64,000 nt of DNA, taken from CAWDVK01 sp963805715. GTDB lineage: Bacteria; Actinomycetota; Actinomycetes; Streptosporangiales; Streptosporangiaceae. Of this stretch, positions 32,255-40,054 are shown in pieces. How positions within the stretch are numbered: the stretch's first letter is position 1; the number at the start of each line of letters is the position of its first letter. The notes beneath the pieces were generated by a model that saw only the letters and a list, made by a program, of their open reading frames with translations, did no database searches and was not told where the DNA came from. The translations under genes and the position numbers were made by a program. The stretch is from positions 496,001 through 560,000 of the forward strand of contig CAWDVK010000009.1 in the NCBI GenBank assembly GCA_963805715.1, given 5' to 3'.

Positions 32255-33669
32255 GCACCAGCATGATCGCCCGCGCCACGGCGGACCGCGGCCGCGGCAC
32301 CCCCGGCAGCACCTCCGGCTGCGCCCCCACCGCAGCCGCCGGCCACGGCCCCGCCGCATCCGCCGGCCACGGCCCCGCCGCATCCGCCGGCCGCGGCCCC
32401 GCCGCAGCCGCCGGCCGCCCGCAGCCCCGGCTGCTGCCGCCCGCCGCGGCCGGACCGGTCAGCCTGCCCGGCCATCTGGCCAGCCACGGGCCGCTGCCCT
32501 ACCGGGGCCGGCCGGAGGCGCTGGTGCCCGAGCTGGCGGCGGCAGGGCTGACCGGCCGGGGCGGCGCGGCCTTCCCGGTGCACCGCAAGATGGCCGCCGT
32601 GCTGGCGGCGGGCCGCTCGCCGGTGGCCGTCGGCAACGGCGCCGAGGGCGAGCCCGCGAGCGGCAAGGACCGTTACCTGCTCCGCAGCGCACCGCACCTG
32701 GTCCTGGACGGCCTGCAGCTGGCCGCCGAGGCGGTCGGCGCTGACGTGGCCGTGCTCTACGTCCAGCGAGACCATGACCTGCCGGCCCGGATGGCCGACG
32801 CGGCCGGGCAGCGAGCCGCCGCCGGACTCGACCGCGTCCGGGTGCAGGTGGCGGAGGCGCCGGAGGCTTTCCTGTCCGGTGAGGAATCAGCGCTGGTCGC
32901 CAGCCTGAGCGGCGGGCCGGCCGTGCCGGCCTTCAAGCGGGCTGGCGTCTATGAGCGCGGCGTGGCCGGCCGGCCCACGCTGGTGCAGAACGTCGAGACG
33001 CTGGCGCAGATCGCGCTGATCGCCCGCTACGGCGCTCCCTGGTTCCGCGGTCTCGGCACCGCGGACGAGCCCGGCAGCATGCTGTGCAGCCTGCACCGGG
33101 CCGACGGGCGCAGCGCGATCACCGAGGTCCCGCTGGGCACGCCGCTGCGCTCGCTGCTCCCCCTGGGGCCCGGCGTCCAGGCCGTCCTGTGCGGCGGCTA
33201 CCACGGCGCCTGGCTGACGACGGCTCGCGCGTCACAGCTGACCCTGAGCAACGCCGCCCTCAGGCCGGCCGGCGCGTTCGTCGGCGCCGGCGTGCTGGCC
33301 GAGCTGCCGGCCGGCCGGTGCGGGCTGGCCGAGACCGCGCGGGTCATGCGCTACCTGGCCCTGGAGTCGGCTGGCCAGTGCGGGCCGTGCTTCAACGGGC
33401 TGCCGCGCATCGCGGCAGCGCTGGCCGAGCTGGCCGTGCCCCGGCCCGCCCCCGGCGCGCTCGCCGATCTGCGCCGCTGGTCCGGCCTGATGCCGGGCCG
33501 GGGGGCGTGTCACCATCCGGATGGATCTATTCGTTTCGTAACCAGCGCACTGTCAGTGTTCGCAGCCGAGACCGATCTGCATAGCCGGGGGCGGTGCACG
33601 GCAAGCGCCGGCCGCCCGTTCCTGCCCCTGCCCGCCGCGGCGGGCCCGCGCGAGGGCGACTGGAGCTGA
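32251..33669 (+). CDS. NuoF-like flavin/iron-sulfur oxidoreductase
   Basis: 472 residues. A His/Gly/Ala repeat region fills about 20-60. Then comes the NuoF core: GLTGRGGAAFPVHRKM and VGNGAEGEPASGKDRYLL for FMN and NAD(H), SLBB-like GPGVQAVLCGGYHGAW, and a C-terminal cluster site ESAGQCGPCFNG with a later Cys in GRGACHHPDG. Complex I NuoF has ESCGxCxPC; here the first cysteine is Ala, as I recall for this actinobacterial subfamily, so the 4Fe-4S cluster may be altered. It probably passes electrons between NAD(P)H, the adjacent ferredoxin and the membrane cytochrome. It overlaps the upstream gene by 4 bp; the ferredoxin follows after one base. Confidence 0.88.
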   Translation: MSTSMIARATADRGRGTPGSTSGCAPTAAAGHGPAASAGHGPAASAGRGPAAAAGRPQPRLLPPAAAGPVSLPGHLASHGPLPYRGRPEALVPELAAAGLTGRGGAAFPVHRKMAAVLAAGRSPVAVGNGAEGEPASGKDRYLLRSAPHLVLDGLQLAAEAVGADVAVLYVQRDHDLPARMADAAGQRAAAGLDRVRVQVAEAPEAFLSGEESALVASLSGGPAVPAFKRAGVYERGVAGRPTLVQNVETLAQIALIARYGAPWFRGLGTADEPGSMLCSLHRADGRSAITEVPLGTPLRSLLPLGPGVQAVLCGGYHGAWLTTARASQLTLSNAALRPAGAFVGAGVLAELPAGRCGLAETARVMRYLALESAGQCGPCFNGLPRIAAALAELAVPRPAPGALADLRRWSGLMPGRGACHHPDGSIRFVTSALSVFAAETDLHSRGRCTASAGRPFLPLPAAAGPREGDWS

Positions 33670-33670
33670 G

Positions 33671-33874
33671 ATGACCACCAGGATCCGGGTTAACCCGATC
33701 GCCTGCAGCGGCCACGGAGTGTGCGCTGAGCTGCTCCCCGAGCTCATCACGCTCGACGAATGGGGCTACCCGGTCGTCGCCGACCGGCCCGTCCCGGTCC
33801 GGCTCGAGCGCGAGGCCCGGCGCGCCGTCACGGACTGCCCCGCCCTGGCGCTGCTGCTCTGCCGGGCCTCCTGA
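33671..33874 (+). CDS. 3Fe-4S-type ferredoxin
   Basis: 67 residues: IRVNPIACSGHGVCAELLPE with CxxxxxC, and a last Cys in AVTDCPALAL. Three cluster cysteines with His in place of the fourth are typical of the small 3Fe-4S or variable-cluster ferredoxins of Actinobacteria. It begins one base after the NuoF-like stop and is the obvious partner of that flavoprotein. Confidence 0.92.
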   Translation: MTTRIRVNPIACSGHGVCAELLPELITLDEWGYPVVADRPVPVRLEREARRAVTDCPALALLLCRAS

Positions 33875-33891
33875 CCAGCCGATAGCCTGCA

Positions 33892-33918
33892 TTCAGAGGA
33901 AACTCAGAAGCCATACAG
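33892..33918 (+). promoter_or_regulatory. TCAG direct repeats upstream of the two-component operon
   Basis: TTCAG (33892), CTCAG (33903) and TACAG (33914) begin exactly 11 bp apart. This is the same half-site and spacing as the array upstream of the HtrA-like protease (9432-9487). It is a likely autoregulatory binding site for the OmpR-family regulator encoded 36 bp downstream. Confidence 0.6.
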
Positions 33919-33953
33919 AACGACTCCCGATACCCAGCCTGCATCCTGGAAGC

Positions 33954-34727
33954 ATGATGAGCGTCATGGATGGACCACAGACAGCGCACGGGGCGACAGC
34001 TCCCGATACGGCAGCCCGCGGCGACGTGCGCGCGGACGGCAGCCCGGTCCGCGTCCTGGTCGTGGACGACGAGCCCAGCCTCGCCGAGCTGCTGGCCAGC
34101 GTGCTGCGCTATGAGGGCTGGGACATCCGTACCGCCGCCGACGGCCTGAGCGCGGTCAGGACGGCACGTGAGTTCGAGCCGGACGCCATCGTGCTGGACA
34201 TCATGCTGCCGGATTTCGACGGCCTGGAGGTGCTGCGCCGGGTCCGGGCCATCCTCCCGCACGTGTGCGTGCTCTTCCTGACCGCCCGCGACTCGGTGCA
34301 GGACCGGGTGGCCGGGATCACCTCGGGCGGCGACGACTACGTCACCAAGCCGTTCAGCATCGAGGAGGTGCTGGCCCGGCTGCGCGGGCTGCTGCGGCGG
34401 GCGGGCATCGCCCGGGCCCGCAGCGGCACCGAGATCACGGTCGGCGACCTGACCATGGACGAGGACGCCCGCGAGGTCCGCCGGGGCGGCGAGCTGATCG
34501 AGCTGACCGCGACCGAGTTCGAGCTGCTCCGCTTCCTGATGCGCAATCCGCGCCGGGTGCTGTCCAAGGCGCAGATCCTGGACCGGGTCTGGAACTACGA
34601 TTTCGGCGGCCAGGCTCACGTCGTCGAGCTCTACATCAGCTACCTGCGCAAGAAGATCGACACCGGCCGGGAGCCGCTGATCCACACGGTCCGCGGTGTC
34701 GGCTACGTGCTCAAGCCCGCGGCCTGA
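33954..34727 (+). CDS. OmpR/PhoB-family response regulator
   Basis: 257 residues. A receiver domain with acidic pocket VLVVDDEPS, phospho-acceptor Asp82 (AIVLDIMLPDFDG), switch Thr in LFLTARDS and Lys in VTKPFS. It is joined to a winged-helix DNA-binding domain (LTATEFELLRFLMRNPRRVL to TVRGVGYVL). It is closest in layout to MprA/TcrA-type regulators of Actinobacteria. The kinase gene follows after 3 bp. TCAG repeats upstream suggest autoregulation. Confidence 0.94.
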   Translation: MMSVMDGPQTAHGATAPDTAARGDVRADGSPVRVLVVDDEPSLAELLASVLRYEGWDIRTAADGLSAVRTAREFEPDAIVLDIMLPDFDGLEVLRRVRAILPHVCVLFLTARDSVQDRVAGITSGGDDYVTKPFSIEEVLARLRGLLRRAGIARARSGTEITVGDLTMDEDAREVRRGGELIELTATEFELLRFLMRNPRRVLSKAQILDRVWNYDFGGQAHVVELYISYLRKKIDTGREPLIHTVRGVGYVLKPAA

Positions 34728-34730
34728 TCC

Positions 34731-36326
34731 ATGCCACCCCGCCCGGAACCAGCTGACGGCCCGCGCGCCCGCGGCAGCGGCCGCGCCGGCCGGTGGCTGG
34801 CTGCCCGGACGCTGCGCGGGCGACTCGTCGCCGGGCTGCTGGCCCTGCTGGCGCTGGCCTGCTTCACGGTCGGCGCTGTCACGTACGCGCACCTGCGCAC
34901 GGTCCTGATCAGCGGCCTGGACCAGGAGCTGGCCACCGCCAGCCAGCGCTACGCGACCTGCATCAACCCGCCGCCGTCGCACCCGCCTGGCGATGGCGAC
35001 AGTAATGACGGCGGCCAGGCCCCGCATCCAGGCGGGCAGGGCGATAAGGACGACAGCCCCGGCCCGGCGCTGTGCGCGCAGCAGCAGGCCGGACAGACCT
35101 TTACCGCCGCCGTCATCAGCGGCGGGATCAAGAACCCTTACATCGCCGACGGTAGCTGCCACCTCACCGCAGCCGACGAGCGCGAGCTGGCGAAACTGGC
35201 CGGCAACGGCCGGCCGCGGACGGTCACGCTCTCCTCCTACGGCCAGTACCGGGTGATGGCGACCAGCACGGCCGACGGCGTCTACATCAGCGGCCTGCCG
35301 CTCAGCGGGGTCAACAGCACGCTGCGCCAGGTGGCGATCGCCGAGGTCGCGGTGTTCTCGGCCGCGCTGCTGCTCACCGGGATCATCGGCACCGCCTGGG
35401 TGCGGCTGTCGCTGCGACCGCTGCGGCGAGTGGCCGCGACCGCGACCAGGGTCACCCAGCTGCCGCTGGCCAGTGGTGCGGTCAGCCTGCCGGAACGGGT
35501 TCCGGACGCCAATCCCCGCACCGAGGTCGGCCAGGTGGGCGCCGCCATCAACCGGATGCTCGGGCACGTGGAGTCGGCGCTAGCCCGGCGGGAGAAGAGC
35601 GAGGCCAGGCTGCGCCGGTTCGCCGCCGATGCCAGCCACGAGCTGCGCACGCCGCTGGCCGCCATCCGCGGCTACGCGGAACTGGCCCGGCGCAACCCGG
35701 GCCCGGTGCCCGATGAGGTGGCGCACGCGCTGAGCCGGGTCCAGTCCGAGTCCGCCCGGATGAGCGTGCTGGTCGATGAGCTGCTGCTGCTGGCCCAGCT
35801 GGATGCTGGCCGGCCGCTGGCCGCCGAGCCGGTCGACCTGACCCGCCTGGCCATCGACGTGACCAGCGACGCGCGAGCGGCCAGCCGGGATCACCGCTGG
35901 CAGCTCGAGCTGCCCGACGAGCCGGTCCTGGTCCGGGGCGATGAGTACCGGCTGCACCAGGTGCTCGCCAACCTGCTCAGCAACGCCGCCCGGCACACGC
36001 CGTCGGGGACGACGGTGACCGTGGCGCTGACCGTTCCCGCCGGAGCGGGCCAGCCCGGCGGTTCCGGGGCCGGCGACGGCATTGCTCGCGTCAGCGTGAC
36101 TGACGACGGTCCGGGGATCCCGGCGGAACTGCAGCCGGGAGTGTTCGAGCGTTTCGTGCGAGGCGACAGCGCACGGTCGCACGCGGCCGGCAGCACCGGC
36201 CTCGGCCTGGCGATCGTGGACGCGGTCGTCACCGCCCACCAGGGCCAGGTCGACGTCACCAGCCGGCCCGGCGAGACGAGATTCACCATCACGCTCCCCC
36301 GGCTGGCCGAGACAGCCGAAAGCTAG
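34731..36326 (+). CDS. Sensor histidine kinase with cysteine-containing extracytoplasmic domain
   Basis: 531 residues. Transmembrane helices at about 31-53 and 203-224 flank a roughly 150-residue outer domain that is Pro/Gly/Asp-rich at first and has Cys77, Cys115 and Cys143. HAMP domain (LSLRPLRRVAATATRVTQLP), H-box His303 (ADASHELRTPLAAIRGYAEL), N-box (LANLLSNAARHTPSG), G1 DDGPGIP and G2 STGLGLAIV are all present, so it should be active. It is the partner of the preceding response regulator. The outer cysteines and the adjacent redox genes hint at redox or envelope-stress sensing (inference). Confidence 0.94.
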   Translation: MPPRPEPADGPRARGSGRAGRWLAARTLRGRLVAGLLALLALACFTVGAVTYAHLRTVLISGLDQELATASQRYATCINPPPSHPPGDGDSNDGGQAPHPGGQGDKDDSPGPALCAQQQAGQTFTAAVISGGIKNPYIADGSCHLTAADERELAKLAGNGRPRTVTLSSYGQYRVMATSTADGVYISGLPLSGVNSTLRQVAIAEVAVFSAALLLTGIIGTAWVRLSLRPLRRVAATATRVTQLPLASGAVSLPERVPDANPRTEVGQVGAAINRMLGHVESALARREKSEARLRRFAADASHELRTPLAAIRGYAELARRNPGPVPDEVAHALSRVQSESARMSVLVDELLLLAQLDAGRPLAAEPVDLTRLAIDVTSDARAASRDHRWQLELPDEPVLVRGDEYRLHQVLANLLSNAARHTPSGTTVTVALTVPAGAGQPGGSGAGDGIARVSVTDDGPGIPAELQPGVFERFVRGDSARSHAAGSTGLGLAIVDAVVTAHQGQVDVTSRPGETRFTITLPRLAETAES

Positions 36327-36328
36327 CC

Positions 36329-37275
36329 GTGGACCTGCGCGCTGACTGCGCCCGGTGCGCCGGGCTGTGCTGCACCGCCCCTGCCTTCACGGCGTCGGCG
36401 GACTTCGCCATCGACAAGCCGGCCAGCCGTGCCCGCATCTGCAGCGGGACTTCCGCTGCGGCATTCATGATCAGCTCCGGCAGCGCGGCTTCCCCGGCTG
36501 CGCCGTCTATGACTGCCTCGGCGCCGGCCAGCAGGTCGTCCAGGTCACCTACGGCGGGCAGGACTGGCGGCGGGCGCCCGCGCTGGCCGGGCAGATGTTC
36601 GCGGTATTCCTGGTCATGCGGCAGCTGCACGAGCTGCTCTGGTACCTGAGCGAGGCAGCGGCGCTGCAGCAGCGCGGACCGCTGCACGATGAGCTCAGCC
36701 GCGCGATCGAGGAAACCGGGCAGCTGACCCGGTCCAGCGCCGAGGACCTGCTGAGGCTGGACGTCGCGGCGCACCGGGAGGACGTCAGCAGGCTGCTGCT
36801 GGCGGCGAGCGAGCGTGCCCGGTCCGGTATCGCGGCGGCCGGCGGTGCCCGGGCCGGACCCGGACCCGAAACCGGGACCGGGACCGGGACGGCGGCGGCG
36901 GCTGGCAGGCGCCGCGGCGGGCACGGCGCCGCCCGCCAGCCAGCCGGCCTGAGAGGCGCCGAGCTCAAAGGCGCCGACCTCACCGGACGGGACCTGCGCC
37001 GCGCTGACCTGAGTGGCGCGAGCCTGCGCGGCGCCCGGCTGATCGGCGCCGATCTCAGCGGGGCCCGGCTCAGGCTGGCCGACCTGACCGGGGCAGACCT
37101 GCGGGGAGCCGAGCTGAGCGGCGCGGACCTCACCGAGAGCATCTTCCTCACTCAGTCTCAGCTCGATGCGGCGAAGGGCGATCCGCGCACCGGGCTGCCT
37201 GCATCCCTCAGCCGCCCGGGGCACTGGCAGCCGCGGGCGGACGCCGCCGGGGACGCAGCGGGGCCGGCCAGCTAA
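36329..37275 (+). CDS. Cysteine-rich pentapeptide-repeat protein, frame broken near 36420
   Basis: From GTG 36329: MDLRADCARCAGLCC, a YkgJ-like CxxCxxxCC motif, continuing to ADFAIDKP. The protein then continues in the next frame as GQPCPHLQRDFRCGIHDQLR and GFPGC..YDC, further cysteines of the same domain. A helical middle follows, then pentapeptide repeats (residues about 205-270: LKGADLTGRDLRRADLSGAS and on). Adding one G in CCGGCC near 36420 restores a single frame of about 315 residues. The N-terminal cysteines probably bind zinc or iron. It starts 3 bp after the kinase stop, so it belongs to the same transcript. Confidence 0.8.
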
Positions 37276-37323
37276 TCCGGGCCGGCTCCACGTGCGTGGC
37301 CAGTCGATGCCAGGTCGTCTCGG

Positions 37324-38397
37324 TCAGCGCTGGCCGATGCCATCGAGAAAGCCGGTGACGGCCTCGGCGAATTCACCGGGACGCTCGAGGTGAGGCGAGT
37401 GCCCGCAGGCCAGCACGTGCTCGGCGTACCGGCCGCCGGCCGCCTGGTAGCGGTCGAGCACGGCCCGCATCTGGCTCACCATGGGCTGCGCCGGGTACGC
37501 ATCCTGGCCGGGCCAGCCGGGCACCGCGCCCAGGGCGCCGAGGCGGCCCAGGTCGACCAGCGAGGCGTCGGAGACGATCTGGTCGGCGTCGCCGCGGATC
37601 CATAGCACGTCCGGGCGGTCCTCGATGGCGGCGAACGCGGACAGGTCGCAGTACCTCGGCGAGATCGCGTTGTTCACCCCTCGCTCCCCCGGTGCCGTGC
37701 CCGGCCAGTTGGCCGAGGCGACCTGGTCGCCGGGGTAGAAGTCGTCGCCGATCGCCATCTCCAGCATCCCCTCGACCAGGGCGTCCTCGACCTCCGGCGC
37801 GAGATCCGTCAGCTGGCCGTACAGGTGGGTGAGCACGTTGCGCGGCGACGTGGCGTCCTCGGCACCGCGATCACCTGTTGCCAGCCTGCGCACCATCTCA
37901 GGGCTGGCCGTGCCGCCGCCGGACCCGGCGAAGTCCGGCCAGCAGGGCGTGCCGGCCATGTCGCGGGTCGCGCCGAAGCCGTACGGCGACATCGCGCTCT
38001 CCAGCACGATGGACGCGGCCGCTCCCGGATGGTCCATCGCGTACTGCATCACTACCCCGCCGCCGAGTGACCAGCCGAGCAGGTGCACGGGGGCGCCGCG
38101 GGGCACCAGGTCAGTCTCGGCCAGCAGCGCGTGCAGGTCATCGCTGAAGTCCCGCAGGCCGCGCCGCGCGTCCGCCGGCACCCGCGCGGACTGGCCGAAG
38201 CCCCGCAGGTCAGGGGCCACGCAGTGGCAGCGCTCGCCCAGCACGGTCATCAGCTCGGCGAAGAACCGGGCCGACGAGACGTTGCCGTGCACGAGCACGA
38301 GGCCGGGGGCGTCCGCCGGGCCGGACTGGAGCACGTGCATGCGCAGCCGGGAGGTCGCGATGTCGGACTCCTGGACGGCGGCGGGCAGGAAGGACAT
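37324..38397 (-). CDS. Alpha/beta hydrolase
   Basis: 357 residues. The oxyanion loop LVLVHGNVSSARFF, nucleophile elbow HLLGWSLGGGVVMQ (Ser in GWSLG), acid in LWIRGDADQIVSD and catalytic His in LACGHSPHLERP are all present, so the triad is complete. A lid insert of roughly 90 residues separates strands 6 and 7. Substrate unknown. ATG 38397 follows GGAGAGGAACCCCCC. It is transcribed in the same direction as corA upstream and may share its message. Confidence 0.9.
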   Translation of the reverse strand: MSFLPAAVQESDIATSRLRMHVLQSGPADAPGLVLVHGNVSSARFFAELMTVLGERCHCVAPDLRGFGQSARVPADARRGLRDFSDDLHALLAETDLVPRGAPVHLLGWSLGGGVVMQYAMDHPGAAASIVLESAMSPYGFGATRDMAGTPCWPDFAGSGGGTASPEMVRRLATGDRGAEDATSPRNVLTHLYGQLTDLAPEVEDALVEGMLEMAIGDDFYPGDQVASANWPGTAPGERGVNNAISPRYCDLSAFAAIEDRPDVLWIRGDADQIVSDASLVDLGRLGALGAVPGWPGQDAYPAQPMVSQMRAVLDRYQAAGGRYAEHVLACGHSPHLERPGEFAEAVTGFLDGIGQR

Positions 38398-38434
38398 GGG
38401 GGGTTCCTCTCCGGCGGGGGCCGGGCCGGGTCGC

Positions 38435-39427
38435 TCAGGCCGTGGGGCCGCTGCCCAGCCAGCCGCGCTTCTTGAACACGATGAACAGCAGGACGATCGC
38501 GACCAGCTCCGAGCCGAGGCCGAGGAAGAGGAAGTAGCGGAAGCTGACTTGCAGATGACCAGTCAGCCAGGCGAAGTTCTGCCCGAAGAACCCGGTGAGG
38601 AAGCCCAGCGGCAGGAAGATCGTGGCGATCATGGCCAGCTGCTTCATGATCACGTTCAACCGGTTGGAGACCATGGACAGGTGCGTGTCCATGGCGCCGC
38701 TGATCAGGTCACGGTAGCCGTCCACCATGTCGCTGATCCGGATCAGGTGGTCGTACAGGCTGCGGAAGTAAACCGATCCCTGGTCGGTCATGCCGGGGAT
38801 CGCGACCATCCCGTTGTTCAGGCTGGCGATCATGTCCCGCTGCGGCGTGATGACCTTGCGGATCGTCATGATCTCCCGCTTCATGCCGAAGAGCGTGCCC
38901 AGCTGCGCTTCCGTCGGGGTCTTCAGGATGGCGCCCTCCAGGTCGTCGATCGAGTCGTCGAAGTCCGACAGCACCGGGAAGAACGAGTCGATCAGGGTAT
39001 CCATGATCAGGTAGAAGATGGCGACCTGCGGCGCGGCCACGTCCCGTGAGTGGTGGTTGCCGATGCGGTCGCGCACCGTGGCCAGGGCCGGGCAGTTGCC
39101 CTGGTGGATGCTGATGATGAACTTCTCGGTGACGAAGCAGTGCACCTCGGCCACGCTCTTCCCGTCGCCGGCCATGCCGAAGGTGACGATGTGGACGAAG
39201 TCGTCGTACTCATCGATGCGGGCCCGCTGGCCGAACTTGTCGGCGGCCTCGACGGCCACGGGATGGAAGCGGAACGTCCTGGTCAGCATTCCGGTCACGT
39301 CGTCGTCCGGCCCGGGGTCGTGGATGTCGAGATCGAGCCAGAAGAATCCGCCGCCGGCGGCAGCCTGCTCGATCCCCTGCTGGGTAGCGCCGGTGACCGC
39401 GCCGTCTTGGATGAGGAGCCCCTTCAT
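38435..39427 (-). CDS. CorA-family divalent metal transporter with a GQN signature
   Basis: 330 residues. An N-terminal soluble alpha/beta domain and long helices (DSIDDLEGAILKTP) lead to two C-terminal transmembrane helices: LAMIATIFLPLGFLTGFFGQ, then RYFLFLGLGSELVAIVLLFI. Classical CorA has YGMN at the pore mouth; here it is FFGQN, a variant found in some CorA/ZntB-like groups. So either Mg2+ or another divalent ion such as Zn2+ could be transported. Basic residues end the C-terminus, as usual. Confidence 0.88.
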   Translation of the reverse strand: MKGLLIQDGAVTGATQQGIEQAAAGGGFFWLDLDIHDPGPDDDVTGMLTRTFRFHPVAVEAADKFGQRARIDEYDDFVHIVTFGMAGDGKSVAEVHCFVTEKFIISIHQGNCPALATVRDRIGNHHSRDVAAPQVAIFYLIMDTLIDSFFPVLSDFDDSIDDLEGAILKTPTEAQLGTLFGMKREIMTIRKVITPQRDMIASLNNGMVAIPGMTDQGSVYFRSLYDHLIRISDMVDGYRDLISGAMDTHLSMVSNRLNVIMKQLAMIATIFLPLGFLTGFFGQNFAWLTGHLQVSFRYFLFLGLGSELVAIVLLFIVFKKRGWLGSGPTA

Positions 39428-39604
39428 GGGGGGATCTTGCCATGCTCAGGAGGCAGCTACCCGCTGATCGGGCCTCGATTTGCCCATTCGTTGCGAAAGC
39501 CGCGTTAGGGTCGGCGGCGCTGACCACGGTGGCGCTGGCTAGTCAGCTGAGATCGTCGGCAACTGCCGGTTTCCGCAGTTCAGCGCGCTGAGCTTCAGAG
39601 CGCG

Positions 39605-39869
39605 GTGAGATCGCGGTTCCCGTTCAGCACCCGGCTGGCCCGCGGCGCGCGAGTCGTGCGCGGGCCGCGCCGGGAAGTGATCTCCCGCTGCGACAACCTG
39701 CTGCTCCAGGGCGACGCTCGGAACCCGGTTCTCGGACGCCCAGTGCGGCTTCACGGCCATCCGCCGGGACAAGGCGCAGGAGCTCCTGCCGCTGACCACG
39801 GACGGCAGCTGGTTCTTCGACACCGAACTACTTGCAATGGCCCGGCTGGCTGCCGCCGTGCACGCCTGA
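39605..39869 (+). pseudogene. Glycosyltransferase family 2 (dolichyl-phosphate-mannose-synthase-like) remnant
   Basis: One frame reads STRLARGARVVRGPRREVIS then RCDNLLLQG. The next frame continues TLGTRFSDAQCGFTAIRRDK and LLPLTTDGSWFFDTELLAMA, ending at TGA 39867. Together they follow the central part of polyprenyl-phosphate glycosyltransferases. The nucleotide-binding N-terminus and the C-terminus are missing, and there is a frame change near 39718, so this is a dead fragment. Confidence 0.65.
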
Positions 39870-40054
39870 CTGGATGCCATCTGCTCATTGACACCCGGCT
39901 AACCGCACGTTAACTTCCGAGCAGCTATATCGCTGCATGCCCGATTTTCCTGGCGCGCCGCTGCGCAGGCGCGTGCCTTTCCCGATCAGAATCGCTCGCC
40001 ATTTCCGGCAGGCACTGGCACCGGATGGCGCGGCCCGTCGCGGAGGTGAGTGGA

